A stretch of DNA of 58,351 bases from Oscillospiraceae bacterium (GCA_029012165.1 JAQXLO010000065.1:1-58351); one strand, 5' to 3'; positions 8,476 through 16,974 are shown, counted from the first letter of the stretch. Notes: generated from the sequence alone by a model not told the origin. Program-made: numbers and translations.

Positions 8476-8769
8476 TTACAAAAAAGAGGAGGATAGAATT
8501 TTCTTTATCGAATTTAAGATTGCGGCAATATTTCCCACCGGGTACGGCAGGCAGCAGAACCACTCCCGAAACGCCGGCAGATGCAGCTTGTCCGACAGAC
8601 GGGTGAGCGTCTGCTGCACAGGCGTGTCCGTCTGCACGGAAGCCTCCACCCCCGACGCCATGTATTCCGTCCGCCGGGCAACGATGGTCGTCCCCGCCGC
8701 CAACAGGGTCAGGCAAAGACAGATCGTTTGAATCAAAAAAAATGCTCGAAGTAATTTACGGGTCTGCAT
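8476..8769 (-). CDS. Small membrane protein coupled to spoIIP
   Basis: This 97-residue hypothetical protein has one N-terminal membrane segment (about 8-28: LRAFFLIQTICLCLTLLAA). A short extracytoplasmic region and a hydrophobic C-terminal stretch (VGNIAAILNSIKKIL) follow. The ATG at 8769 has AGGAGG upstream and lies inside the last codons of spoIIP (14-base overlap), so it is translationally coupled. I do not recognise the family; the position suggests a sporulation or engulfment role, which is inference. Confidence 0.65.
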   Translation of the reverse strand: MQTRKLLRAFFLIQTICLCLTLLAAGTTIVARRTEYMASGVEASVQTDTPVQQTLTRLSDKLHLPAFREWFCCLPYPVGNIAAILNSIKKILSSSFL

Positions 8770-9865
8770 TCGACTCCTCCTGTACATACTGCTCCAGCAT
8801 TTGCGCCAGCGCATGACCGAACAGCCGCCCGGAATAGACGGCTTCCTGCAATGTGTTCGCCTCGCTCCCGAACTCCACCAGCAGGGAACAGGGCGTCAAA
8901 TCCATATTGTACTTCCGATAGCAGAAAAAAATGGGGCGCATCAGCGTGGGCGCAGACGCTTCACACGCATCCTGCAAACGCAGTGCAAAGCGGAAATTCC
9001 GCTCCCAAGTGCTGAACTCCTGCGCACTGCCGGTGCCGCCCTGTGTCCCGGCGATGAGCATGATCTGTGCCGCCTTTTTGCCGTGCACCGTCGTGACGGG
9101 CTTTACCTTGGTGCCGTTGTTCTCCTGAATCGCATCCCGGTGCACATCCAAAACCACGGACAGCTGCGGGTACTGCTTCAGATATTTTTCCACCGTTGCA
9201 CGGGAGCGATCGTAGGCGCCGCTGTATTTCCTGTCGTGCACCGTCTTGTCATGGATCACCTGAAAGCCCGCCGCCTCCAGTTCCTGCGCAATCGCCGTGC
9301 CCACCCGGGCGACATTGCGGTCGGTGTCCTCTGTGCGTGTGGTCACGTCCGCCGCATACCAATCCCTGTCCAGCGTCTCATAGCCTTCGGTGGTATGGGT
9401 ATGGTAGATCAGCACCGCCGGCTTCGATTTGTCCACGGTCAAATCGGGGCCTGTTTCCCACGCTTCGTCATAGTCCGGCTCCACGTCCTCGGTCATGTTG
9501 CGGATAAACAGATTGCGAAACTTTTCCGTGGCGTAGGTGCCGTCATAGGTCGTTTCCCGGATGTCGCCGTCCTTTTTCTGACGGCTCTGCTCTTCCTTTG
9601 CCTGTTCGATCCATGCCAGTATATCTGCCGGCGTCTGCGTCAGACCGCCCGACAGGACGGGAGCCGCCTGCGCAGGTGCCGATACGGCGGACGCCTGAAA
9701 ATACTGCCGTACCTGCATCATCCCGCCCTCCGGCAAGGCGGCACACGCCGCCAAAAACGCCAGCCGCTGCGTCATGCTCTGGGGCAGGACGAACACGCAC
9801 CCCAAAAGCAATACCGTCAAAAAAGTCATCAGCGGTTCGGACAGATCGGACAGTTTCTTTTTCAA
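8756..9865 (-). CDS. spoIIP: Stage II sporulation protein P (peptidoglycan amidase/endopeptidase)
   Basis: This 369-residue protein has an N-terminal membrane anchor (LMTFLTVLLLGCVFVLPQ) and a C-terminal SpoIIP domain. The domain carries the zinc-site motif YHTHTTEGY, the VVLDVHRDAI strand and VEFGSEANT. SpoIIP degrades septal peptidoglycan with SpoIID during engulfment. Translation appears to begin at TTG (9865) behind GGTGA. It follows gpr as in Bacillus and many Clostridia (rpsT divergent, gpr, spoIIP), supporting orthology. Its 3' end overlaps the next small membrane gene. Confidence 0.95.
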   Translation of the reverse strand: MKKKLSDLSEPLMTFLTVLLLGCVFVLPQSMTQRLAFLAACAALPEGGMMQVRQYFQASAVSAPAQAAPVLSGGLTQTPADILAWIEQAKEEQSRQKKDGDIRETTYDGTYATEKFRNLFIRNMTEDVEPDYDEAWETGPDLTVDKSKPAVLIYHTHTTEGYETLDRDWYAADVTTRTEDTDRNVARVGTAIAQELEAAGFQVIHDKTVHDRKYSGAYDRSRATVEKYLKQYPQLSVVLDVHRDAIQENNGTKVKPVTTVHGKKAAQIMLIAGTQGGTGSAQEFSTWERNFRFALRLQDACEASAPTLMRPIFFCYRKYNMDLTPCSLLVEFGSEANTLQEAVYSGRLFGHALAQMLEQYVQEESNADP

Positions 9866-9926
9866 AACCGGTCACCACACTTTTTTATACTATTATATAT
9901 ACTATGCTATGCGGTGACGGCGGCAG

Positions 9927-10790
9927 TTATGAGACCAGCATCAGAATCTCCTCGCAGGACAAATGCGGCTGCAGTGCCTTGTTGACCGCCAAAGCCAGCA
10001 GCCGTGCGGCACGCTCGATCACCAGATCGATCTCCCGGGGCGTGATCATCATATCCGCCCCCTCCCGCAAAAGGGCGCCGTTCTCCTCCTGCGTCAGGTC
10101 GTGCACCAGCGTGGCGGCATCCACCACCGTCGGCACACCCACGGCAATCACCGGCACGCCGAGGCTTTCCCGGGTAAGCGCCTTGCGGGCATTGCCTACG
10201 CCGGAGCCGGGGGTCACGCCCGTATCCGCCATCTGAATGGTGCATCCCAAACGGGACAGGCGTCTTGCCGCCAACGCATCCACGGTAAGCACGGCGGACG
10301 GCTTCGCCATCTCCACGGCGCCCCGCAGCAGTTCCCCGGTCTCCATCCCCGTTTTGCCCAGAACGCCGGGAATCAGATTGACCACCGGCCGCAGATCCCC
10401 CAGACCGGTGGAATGCGCCAGTTCCTGCTCGATATGCCGTGTAGCAAACACCAAAGCCGAAAACTTCGGCCCCAATGCGTCCGGCGTGATATCCCCGTTG
10501 CCCAGTCCCGCCACCAAAATCGTCCCCTGCTCGGGCAAAAGCGTGCGAAGCTCAGATGCAATGTCCTCCACGAGCGGGTCGGTGATTTCCGCATTGCGCC
10601 GAAAGGGCGGTACCTCCACCGTGATGTACCGTCCCACCGGCTTTCCCAGCGCACGGGCGCCCGTTTCGTCCTGCACGCAGATACGTGTGATGCGCATCCC
10701 CGGCTTCTCCTGCACCATGCAGGTCACGCCTTGGGGCGTTTGCTCCATACTTTCCTGCATCTCCAGCGCCAAGTCTGTCCTGTAATCCAT
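9927..10790 (-). CDS. gpr: GPR germination protease (SASP-specific endopeptidase)
   Basis: This 287-residue protein shows the GPR landmarks AGLGNGDITPDALGP, VVNLIPGVLGKTGMET and MADTGVTPGSGVGNAR. GPR is made as a zymogen in the forespore and cleaves alpha/beta-type SASPs at germination; a SASP gene is present at 25946. The ATG at 10790 has AAAGGA upstream. It is divergent from rpsT and leads into spoIIP (62-base gap), the classic arrangement. Confidence 0.96.
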   Translation of the reverse strand: MDYRTDLALEMQESMEQTPQGVTCMVQEKPGMRITRICVQDETGARALGKPVGRYITVEVPPFRRNAEITDPLVEDIASELRTLLPEQGTILVAGLGNGDITPDALGPKFSALVFATRHIEQELAHSTGLGDLRPVVNLIPGVLGKTGMETGELLRGAVEMAKPSAVLTVDALAARRLSRLGCTIQMADTGVTPGSGVGNARKALTRESLGVPVIAVGVPTVVDAATLVHDLTQEENGALLREGADMMITPREIDLVIERAARLLALAVNKALQPHLSCEEILMLVS

Positions 10791-10841
10791 GGTTTTTTCC
10801 TTTCTGCGTCATAAAAAAACAATATTCTTGCAAAAATAGTC

Positions 10842-10870
10842 TTGCATTTTTATTCGGAATATGGTACACT
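10842..10870 (+). promoter_or_regulatory. Sigma-A-like promoter for rpsT
   Basis: TTGCAT (10842-10847) and TACACT (10865-10870) have a 17-base spacer. Transcription would begin near 10877, giving a leader of about 165 bases before rpsT. Confidence 0.65.
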
Positions 10871-10887
10871 AACTAAACGTAATAGTA

Positions 10888-11011
10888 GGCGATTGCGAAA
10901 GTTCGGTATGGATTCCCCCCATCCTGCGCATCCGCTGACTTACACATCATTCTCGGTATACGGCGTTTGGCGACAACAGTTCCCCTTCTCCCCCGGGCTT
11001 TCGCAATCGCC
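10888..11011 (+). promoter_or_regulatory. Structured 5' leader of rpsT with long-range stem
   Basis: Bases 10888-10901 (GGCGATTGCGAAAG) are the exact reverse complement of 10998-11011 (CTTTCGCAATCGCC). The pairing extends inward by five more pairs (10902-10906 with 10993-10997, two of them G-U), closing an 86-base internal region. The second arm ends about 20 bases before the AAAGGAGG site. A ribosomal-protein leader that senses free S20 is a reasonable inference; I do not recognise a named RNA family. Confidence 0.6.
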
Positions 11012-11042
11012 GACCCGTACCAACACAAAGGAGGTGCCACCA

Positions 11043-11297
11043 ATGCCCAACATTAAGTCCGCAAAAAAGCGTGTCCTCGTCAGCAAGACCAGAGCTGCCC
11101 GCAACAAGTCCGCAAACTCTGCGCTCAAAACCGCCATTAAAAAGGCACACGTCGCTGCCGAGACCAACGCCGCCGACAAGGAAGCCGTTGTTCGTGCTGC
11201 CATCAAAAAGGTTGACCAGGCACAGGCCAAGGGTCTTTTGCACAAAAACAACGCCGACCGCAAAAAGTCTGCGCTTGCCAAGCTTCTCAATGCGTAA
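11043..11297 (+). CDS. rpsT: 30S ribosomal protein S20
   Basis: This 84-residue basic protein has the standard S20 sequence pattern (MPNIKSAKKRV, RNKSANSALKTAIKK, HKNNADRKKSALAK). It is a primary binder of the 5' domain of 16S rRNA. The ATG at 11043 follows AAAGGAGG; the open frame continues upstream but would translate the structured leader. It is divergent from gpr and is followed after about 33 bases by a small Cys-rich membrane protein, probably co-transcribed. Confidence 0.97.
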   Translation: MPNIKSAKKRVLVSKTRAARNKSANSALKTAIKKAHVAAETNAADKEAVVRAAIKKVDQAQAKGLLHKNNADRKKSALAKLLNA

Positions 11298-11330
11298 GTT
11301 ATCCCTATTATTTTTTTGGAGGATAAGATT

Positions 11331-11531
11331 ATGTGCAAATTTTTTAAGAAGTTATTCAAGTTCCTCGCAGTCGTCGCCGCTATCGCCGGCGCCGTCGCTG
11401 GTGTGTACTACGCCGTGAAAAAGTTCAAGGACAAGAAGGAAGCCAGCGAAGAGGATTTCGTTCCCTGTGAGTGCTGCGACTGCGACGCTTGCTGCGAAAC
11501 AGAAGAAACGCCCGCAGAGAGCGCCGAATAA
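11331..11531 (+). CDS. Small single-pass membrane protein with Cys-rich acidic tail
   Basis: This 66-residue protein starts at ATG 11331 behind GGAGG (8-base spacing). One basic-flanked membrane helix (FLAVVAAIAGAVAGVYYAV) is followed by a charged linker and the motif CECCDCDACC within an acidic tail. Seven cysteines in eleven residues suggest metal binding or a cluster; no family is recognised. It lies between rpsT and a strong terminator, so it probably shares the rpsT transcript. Confidence 0.7.
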   Translation: MCKFFKKLFKFLAVVAAIAGAVAGVYYAVKKFKDKKEASEEDFVPCECCDCDACCETEETPAESAE

Positions 11532-11546
11532 TTCCTGCACCGTTCG

Positions 11547-11580
11547 GAACCGTTTCGATCATCGAGACGGTTCCTTTTTT
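11547..11580 (+). terminator. Terminator of the rpsT transcript
   Basis: GGAACCGT and ACGGTTCC pair, with further internal pairing, and are followed by TTTTTT, 15 bases after the Cys-rich gene. Confidence 0.85.
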
Positions 11581-11594
11581 TGTTCCCTGCGAAA

Positions 11595-11966
11595 CTATTT
11601 CGCCCGTGGCTTCGTGACAAAGGACACCAGCAGCCCGCACAGCACCGCTGCCGTCACGCCCCCTGCGCCCGCCGTCAGTGCCCCGGTCAAAACGCCTGCC
11701 AAGCCGTCCGTGGCGATGGCCTCTTTCGTGCCCTTCACAAGGTTGTAGCCGAAGCCCGTCAGCGGCACCGTCGCACCGGCGCCCGCCCAGTTCACCAGCG
11801 GCTCATACACGCCTACGGCGCCGAGGAATACTCCCGCCACCACGAAGCCCACCAAAATTCGTCCCGGCGTCAGTTTGGTTAAATCCATGAGAACCTGACC
11901 CACCACGCAGATCAGCCCGCCGACAAAAAACGCTTTCAACAGATCCATGACGATCTCCATATGCAT
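11595..11966 (-). CDS. spoVAE: Stage V sporulation protein AE (SpoVAE-type)
   Basis: This membrane protein of about 121-123 residues has SpoVAE hallmarks: FFVGGLICVVGQVLMDLTKLTP, VYEPLVNWAGAGATVPLTGF and a GGVTAAVLCGLLVSF C-terminus. It belongs to the SpoVA channel that moves dipicolinate during sporulation and germination. Two ATGs (11966 and 11960) are both compatible with the AAAGGGCGG site. Unusually, no spoVAC or spoVAD gene adjoins it here; it stands alone between rpsT and glmU. Confidence 0.88.
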   Translation of the reverse strand: MHMEIVMDLLKAFFVGGLICVVGQVLMDLTKLTPGRILVGFVVAGVFLGAVGVYEPLVNWAGAGATVPLTGFGYNLVKGTKEAIATDGLAGVLTGALTAGAGGVTAAVLCGLLVSFVTKPRAK

Positions 11967-12026
11967 CCGCCCTTTCTTTTTTCGTAGTGTATACAGAAAA
12001 GGCGGATTTATCCTCCCGAAAACAGC

Positions 12027-12058
12027 AAAACACCCGTGGAGTGCGGCCACGGGTGTTT
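12027..12058. terminator. Palindromic hairpin between spoVAE and glmU
   Basis: CACCCGTGG (12031-12039) and CCACGGGTG (12047-12055) flank a 7-base loop, with AAAA before and TTT after. It could stop antisense readthrough into the glmU side. No gene is supported between 11967 and 12323. Confidence 0.55.
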
Positions 12059-12234
12059 GCTTCTTGCAAGGGTGTAAAAAAGAGGAGAAAAATGATGAAG
12101 TGCTTTCTTTCTGAAAGCATCTATAGTATAACCGTTAAATGTGAAAATAGTGTTAAGAAACATTACATTTCTCATGACATTTTTGAAAACTTTATGGAAA
12201 CAAACAGGAAAATGTGTCCGTCCAAAAATTTCTC

Positions 12235-12263
12235 TTGTATTTTCCCCCTGATTCTGTCATAAT
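12235..12263 (+). promoter_or_regulatory. Likely glmU promoter
   Basis: TTGTAT (12235-12240) and CATAAT (12258-12263) with a 17-base spacer lie about 60 bases before glmU. Confidence 0.5.
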
Positions 12264-12323
12264 GATTATGGAGATTTGGCGTACCGAATCTATATATTAG
12301 TATAACGAAAGGCAGGTTTTTCC

Positions 12324-13724
12324 ATGAAAGGCAACTGCGCCGTGATCCTTGCCGCCGGCGAAGGCACAAGAATGAAGTCGAAAAAGCCGAAGGTACTCGC
12401 CGAGGTGCTGTACACGCCCATGATCGACTGGGTGATCGACAGCGCAAAGGCCTGCGCTTTGGAAGAAAAGGATATCTGCGTCGTGACCGGCCACGGCAAA
12501 GAACTGCTTTGCGCCCATCTGCCGCAGGGGATCGCAACTGTGGAACAGACACAGCGTCTGGGCACGGGACACGCCGTGCTGCAAGCCAAGGAATTTATTC
12601 AAAAACACGGCAGCGGCAATGTGCTTGTGCTGAACGGGGATGCGCCGCTGATGGACGAGGAGACTGTTTCCTGCGCTTTGGAGTACCACACCCGCTGCAA
12701 CGCCGCCGTCACCGTGATCTCCGCCGCCGTGGAGGATCCCACCGGGTACGGACGCATCGTGCGGGACGCCCGGGGTGATTTCGCCGCCATTGTGGAGGAG
12801 CGGGACGCAACGGACGAACAGCGTGCCATCTGCGAGGTCAACTCCGGTGCCTACTGGTTTGACTGTCAGGCGCTGCTTGTCGCATTGGATCGACTGCAAA
12901 GCAACGCCGCCTGCCGCCGAAACAGTGCCGGGGAATGCTACCTCACCGACGCCGTATCGATTTTGCGCAGTATGCGGCAAAAGGTGATGACCTTTACGGC
13001 GCAAAGTGCCGATGTGGTGCGTGGCGCCAACGACCGCATACAGCTCGCCGCCCTCAATGAAATTGCCCGGATGCGCATCATCAACCACCACCGCAAAAAC
13101 GGCGTGTCCATCCCCTTTGCGGACGGCATCGTCATTGCACCCGGGGTACAGATCGGTCGGGATGCGGAAATTCTGCGGGGCACGACCCTGAAAGGCAGCA
13201 CCGTCATCGCCGAGGATGCGCTCATCGGTCCCGACACCACGCTGGACAGCTGCACCGTCGGCGAGGGTGCGGTCCTGCTGAGCGTTTACGGTGAAAACGC
13301 CACGATCGGCGCAGGCACCCGGATGGGTCCCTTTACCCATCTTCGTCCCGGCACGGTGGTGGGCAAGGATGTGCGGGTCGGCAACTTTGTGGAAATCAAA
13401 AATTCCAACATTGGCGACGAAGCCAAGGTGTCCCACCTGTCCTACATCGGTGACACGGACATGGGACCGCAGGTCAACGTGGGCTGCGGCTGTGCCACGG
13501 CCAACTTCACGGGCAAGGAGAAGTTCCGCACCACCATCGGCGAACACGCCTTTATCGGCTGTGACACCACCCTTGTGGCGCCGGTAACGGTGGGCGATCG
13601 TGCCTACACCGCCTCCGGCTCCGTCATCACCGAGGATGTCCCCGACGATGCGCTGGCGCTCGGTCGTGCCCGTCAGGTCATTAAAAGAGACTGGGTCAAA
13701 ATCAAAAAGCCCTACAGAGAGTAA
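12324..13724 (+). CDS. glmU: Bifunctional GlcNAc-1-phosphate uridylyltransferase / GlcN-1-phosphate acetyltransferase
   Basis: This 466-residue protein has the usual GlmU length. The N-terminal Rossmann uridylyltransferase starts VILAAGEGTRMKSKKPK and contains LNGDAPLM. The C-terminal left-handed beta-helix (about 250-450) has hexapeptide-type repeats, with RPGTVVGKDVRVGNFVEIK and LSYIGD. It makes UDP-GlcNAc for peptidoglycan. ATG 12324 is preceded by AAAGGCAGG. It heads a run of four envelope-protein genes and then pth; in Bacillus glmU and pth are also close neighbours, so the four genes appear inserted between them. Confidence 0.97.
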   Translation: MKGNCAVILAAGEGTRMKSKKPKVLAEVLYTPMIDWVIDSAKACALEEKDICVVTGHGKELLCAHLPQGIATVEQTQRLGTGHAVLQAKEFIQKHGSGNVLVLNGDAPLMDEETVSCALEYHTRCNAAVTVISAAVEDPTGYGRIVRDARGDFAAIVEERDATDEQRAICEVNSGAYWFDCQALLVALDRLQSNAACRRNSAGECYLTDAVSILRSMRQKVMTFTAQSADVVRGANDRIQLAALNEIARMRIINHHRKNGVSIPFADGIVIAPGVQIGRDAEILRGTTLKGSTVIAEDALIGPDTTLDSCTVGEGAVLLSVYGENATIGAGTRMGPFTHLRPGTVVGKDVRVGNFVEIKNSNIGDEAKVSHLSYIGDTDMGPQVNVGCGCATANFTGKEKFRTTIGEHAFIGCDTTLVAPVTVGDRAYTASGSVITEDVPDDALALGRARQVIKRDWVKIKKPYRE

Positions 13725-13733
13725 GGATGGTCT

Positions 13734-14315
13734 ATGTTGAAAAAAACGGTTTGTAAAATCACCGCCCTTGTTCTGCTCGCCGCACTGCTGTTTTCCTTCG
13801 CCGGCTGCGGGGGCAGCGGTGTGCGTGTGCGCTCGGTCACGGTCGTGAACAGCGACTTTTTTGAGCAGATTTACGACGCATGGCATTTCGGCGATCAGCC
13901 GCTGCAGCAGGGAGACAAGCTTTACAGCATCGCCTGCGCCTTCAGCGGTACATATGAAGCATTTGAAAAAACATTTCTCTACAAATACGACTCCTACCTG
14001 GGCATGGAGTGTCAGCTGGAGGTGACCAATAAAACAAAGGACGTCATTACCGCCACCGGCATCCGAGTCACCGACAACGGCTTTGAGGGCACCTATATCA
14101 GCAGCCGTCTCGGCGTCTGTGAGGATGTACAGATTCCCGCCGGGGAAACGGTGCTCGTTTCCTTCCTGTTTTTGGGCAACGGCAGCATCTATACCAACGA
14201 GGAATTCATCAACAAGGTGTTCCCCCAGATGCCCATGGAGCTTGTGTATACCGATGCGTCCGGTGCACAGCTGACGGCACCCATCCAATTCAAATCTGTC
14301 AAAGCGGTGTCATAA
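13734..14315 (+). CDS. Lipoprotein, paralogous family member 1
   Basis: This 193-residue protein has a lipobox (LLFSFAGC, Cys about residue 23). It shares a two-part pattern with the next three proteins: a strand ECQLEVTNKTKDVITATGI, then IPAGETVLVSFLFL and a C-terminal acidic helix-strand MPMELVYTDASG. This looks like an Ig/FxLD-like beta sandwich. The gene starts 9 bases after glmU. No enzymatic residues are evident; it is probably envelope-bound. Confidence 0.75.
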   Translation: MLKKTVCKITALVLLAALLFSFAGCGGSGVRVRSVTVVNSDFFEQIYDAWHFGDQPLQQGDKLYSIACAFSGTYEAFEKTFLYKYDSYLGMECQLEVTNKTKDVITATGIRVTDNGFEGTYISSRLGVCEDVQIPAGETVLVSFLFLGNGSIYTNEEFINKVFPQMPMELVYTDASGAQLTAPIQFKSVKAVS

Positions 14316-14882
14316 ATGATGAAAAAAATATTCAAAATCGGATTTTGTGCGCTTTTGATTTTTGCGCTTGTGTACGCCGTGCTCGGGCTGCACTTCGGCA
14401 GCAATCGTTTGCAGGCACAGTTTGTGCAGGTAAAAAACTCCGACTGCGTGGAGAAAATGACCCTTGACTGGGAGAAGTATGCCTACATGGCGGACGGGTT
14501 CCCCTTTACCCGGGAGGAATTTTACAAGGAAGCCATCGAGCCCTACGATGTCTATTACGGTCAGCGCATACAGGTAACGGCTGTCAACAAAAACAAGTTC
14601 GACATCCGCATTCTCGCACTGGAGATCCTTTCCGGCAACGGCAGCGGCACCATCTATGTGAGCTGTCTGCCCGAACGGGTGGTCACGATTCCCGCCGGCA
14701 CCAAGGAGCCGCAGTCCGTTTGGTTTCCTGTGATCTCCAGCGGCCCCGCCAACGAGGAAGTACTGGAAAAAGTGCGCAACAATATGCAAATCAAAATCAT
14801 TTACGTGGACGCCGCCTGCGATGCGCAAACCCTTGCGGACGCAGACGAAGCGCTCCTGCACAAAGAATGGATACGAAAGTAG
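14316..14882 (+). CDS. Membrane-anchored paralogous family member 2
   Basis: This 188-residue protein begins immediately after the previous stop. The N-terminal hydrophobic segment (FKIGFCALLIFALVYAVLGL) lacks an obvious lipobox, so it is a membrane anchor or uncleaved signal. The family motifs are present as IQVTAVNKNKFDIRILALEI, TIPAGTKEPQSVWFPV and MQIKIIYVDA. It is 45-base-scale coupled to its neighbours and probably functions with them at the cell surface. Confidence 0.7.
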   Translation: MMKKIFKIGFCALLIFALVYAVLGLHFGSNRLQAQFVQVKNSDCVEKMTLDWEKYAYMADGFPFTREEFYKEAIEPYDVYYGQRIQVTAVNKNKFDIRILALEILSGNGSGTIYVSCLPERVVTIPAGTKEPQSVWFPVISSGPANEEVLEKVRNNMQIKIIYVDAACDAQTLADADEALLHKEWIRK

Positions 14883-14891
14883 GAGGTACCT

Positions 14892-15449
14892 ATGCGTAAA
14901 ATATTGACTTTCGCCCTCGTCCTCTGCCTCATTTTTTCCCTGTCCGCCTGCGGCGGCACCGAGGACACGCTCCATGCGAAATTCAACGCCCTGTATCTGA
15001 CGGATTTCCCGCAGGAGTACATGGACAGCCCTGCGGATTTTGCCGAGCAGATCGGCGGATTCGGTCTGGAGGACTTTGCCTCGACCTTTGCCGACCCCGC
15101 CGCTTTCCGCTGTTACAATGCGGAGCTTGCCGTCTCCAACAGCAACGCTTTCGCCGTCAATATGCTGGGGGTGGCGATGGACAGCAAAAACAACGGCAAA
15201 AACGGCGTCTATTTCTGCACCTACGACGGCGGCGTGACCATCGGTATGCCCGCCAATTTTGACGGGGCGCAGACCGTCTTCTATACGGTGATCGCAGAGA
15301 AATCCCTCTCCATGGAGGAGGTTTTGCAGGAACTGGGCAAAATGGATATCCGCTGTCTGTACGTGGATGCCGATACGGGCATCGAGTCGCTGAGCGAAGT
15401 GACAGAAAAGGATCCGCTGAAAGAAAGCCCCATTACCTATTCCAAATAA
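14892..15449 (+). CDS. Lipoprotein, paralogous family member 3
   Basis: This 185-residue protein has the lipobox LIFSLSAC. Family motifs are NAELAVSNSNAFAVNMLGVA, GMPANFDGAQTVFYTV and MDIRCLYVDADTG. AGGAGGT lies just before the ATG (14892). Sequence identity with the neighbours is low but motif order is kept, indicating old tandem duplication. Confidence 0.72.
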   Translation: MRKILTFALVLCLIFSLSACGGTEDTLHAKFNALYLTDFPQEYMDSPADFAEQIGGFGLEDFASTFADPAAFRCYNAELAVSNSNAFAVNMLGVAMDSKNNGKNGVYFCTYDGGVTIGMPANFDGAQTVFYTVIAEKSLSMEEVLQELGKMDIRCLYVDADTGIESLSEVTEKDPLKESPITYSK

Positions 15450-15461
15450 ACGGAGGCATCT

Positions 15462-16364
15462 ATGAAACGTTTTTACAAAGTACTGCTCCCGGCGCTGCTG
15501 CTGGCGCTGGCGCTGGGCGGCTGTAAGAGCCGGGATGCGGCGACAACGACAGACGGTTCTGCCTACAGCGAATCGTCCCGGACCGTCCTGACCACACAGG
15601 CAGAATCACTGCACGAAGATACGGCAGAAACATCCACACCCGGTGCAAGCACAGAAAAAGCGGATGTGACCGGAAAGCCTGCTGCGACAACAACCAAACC
15701 CGCTGCGAGCACCGCCAAACCCGGTGCGGCAACCACCAAGCCCGGTGAGACAACCGCCAAACCCGGTGCGGCGTCTACCAAACCCGGCACAACAACGACC
15801 AAACCTGCCACGACCACCAAACCCGCCACAACCACCAAGCCCGCCACGACCACCACCAAGCCCGGTGCGCCTGCCGTCAATCCCGCCACAAAACCGGCGG
15901 AAACTACGGCGGCTCCCGTGGCGAAGGGCGATCGGATCGCCGGCAGGATCACCTACCTGAACGAAGCGAACGACTACGCCGCCAAGCTGACGGCGGAAAA
16001 GCTGAAATATTTCGGGATGCCTGCGGACAAGCAGAAGGATGTTTTGGCGCACCCGGAAAAGTATGCGTTCTATTCCTTAGACATCGCACTGGAAAACAAG
16101 GAATCCGTCCCGGTCACGCTGTACTATCTGGACGTGGGCGGCAACGGCACCGGGGGCATCTACATCAACGGTGACACCTCCGGCGACATCGGTCTGCCTG
16201 TGGGCGGTTCGATCACCAACCGTTTCTTCGTCATTGCCCCGGCGGAGGATGCGGACGGCTCCGTCCTGTCCAAGGTTCGGGGGATGAATCTGCGCATAAA
16301 ATATGCCGCCACACTGGAGGACGACAGCGCCCCCGTGCAATATGTTTATTCCAAAATCGGTTAA
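15462..16364 (+). CDS. Lipoprotein with Thr/Pro/Ala/Lys-rich stalk, paralogous family member 4
   Basis: This 300-residue protein has a lipobox (LALALGGC). About 95 residues (70-155) of low-complexity repeats (TTKPGA, TTKPAT) follow, resembling wall-spanning and possibly O-glycosylated stalks. The C-terminal domain carries the family motifs LDIALENKESVPVTLYYLDV, GLPVGGSITNRFFVIAP and MNLRIKYAAT. The stalk would lift the domain through the peptidoglycan. The ribosome site is GGAGG. The repeat DNA is prone to copy-number change. Confidence 0.78.
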   Translation: MKRFYKVLLPALLLALALGGCKSRDAATTTDGSAYSESSRTVLTTQAESLHEDTAETSTPGASTEKADVTGKPAATTTKPAASTAKPGAATTKPGETTAKPGAASTKPGTTTTKPATTTKPATTTKPATTTTKPGAPAVNPATKPAETTAAPVAKGDRIAGRITYLNEANDYAAKLTAEKLKYFGMPADKQKDVLAHPEKYAFYSLDIALENKESVPVTLYYLDVGGNGTGGIYINGDTSGDIGLPVGGSITNRFFVIAPAEDADGSVLSKVRGMNLRIKYAATLEDDSAPVQYVYSKIG

Positions 16365-16374
16365 GAGGGTTAGG

Positions 16375-16974
16375 ATGTTTATTAAAAAGGACAAGTTCGC
16401 CGTCGGCGCACCCGACTTTCTGATCGTCGGACTGGGCAACCCGGGCGAAAAATATGCGTTCACCCGCCACAACGCAGGCTTTCTGTGCCTTGATCTGCTG
16501 GCGGACAAGGAAAACGCCAAAATCAACAAAATCAAATTCAAGGGGGTTCTCGGGGAAGCCGCCATCGGCGGGCATCGCTGTATTCTCTTAAAGCCCCAGA
16601 CCTTTATGAACAACAGCGGCGAGTCGGTACGTGCCGCCGCCGATTTCTACAAAATCCCGCCGGAGCACGTGCTGGTGATCTTCGACGACATCTCCCTGCC
16701 CTGCGGCAAGCTGCGCATCCGCCGCAAAGGCAGTGCCGGCGGGCACAACGGCATCAAAAGCATCACCGCCCATCTCGGCAGTGATGCTTTTCCCCGGATC
16801 AAACTCGGCGTCGGCGAAAAGCCGGATCCCCGGTGGGATCTGGCGGACTGGGTGCTCTCCAACTTCCAAAAAGAGGAACTCACCGCCTTGCGTGAAGCTT
16901 CGGACAAGGCCTGCGATGCCGTGGAGAAGATCGTCTGCGGCGGCATCGAACAGGCCATGAGCTTGTATAACTGA
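16375..16974 (+). CDS. pth: Peptidyl-tRNA hydrolase
   Basis: This 199-residue Pth has the motifs IVGLGNPGEKYAFTRHNAGF (the catalytic His is in RHNAGF), KPQTFMNNSGESV and KGSAGGHNGIKSI. It recycles peptidyl-tRNAs released from stalled ribosomes. ATG 16375 sits behind GAGGG 10 bases after the last lipoprotein gene. The stop TGA (16972-16974) directly abuts the stop of a convergent small gene. Confidence 0.95.
   Translation: MFIKKDKFAVGAPDFLIVGLGNPGEKYAFTRHNAGFLCLDLLADKENAKINKIKFKGVLGEAAIGGHRCILLKPQTFMNNSGESVRAAADFYKIPPEHVLVIFDDISLPCGKLRIRRKGSAGGHNGIKSITAHLGSDAFPRIKLGVGEKPDPRWDLADWVLSNFQKEELTALREASDKACDAVEKIVCGGIEQAMSLYN

Noticed and set aside
12092..12262. 56-codon plus-strand frame with GAGGAG upstream before glmU
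   Set aside because: AT-rich with no family resemblance, and it overlaps the region leading to the glmU promoter; left as unsupported.
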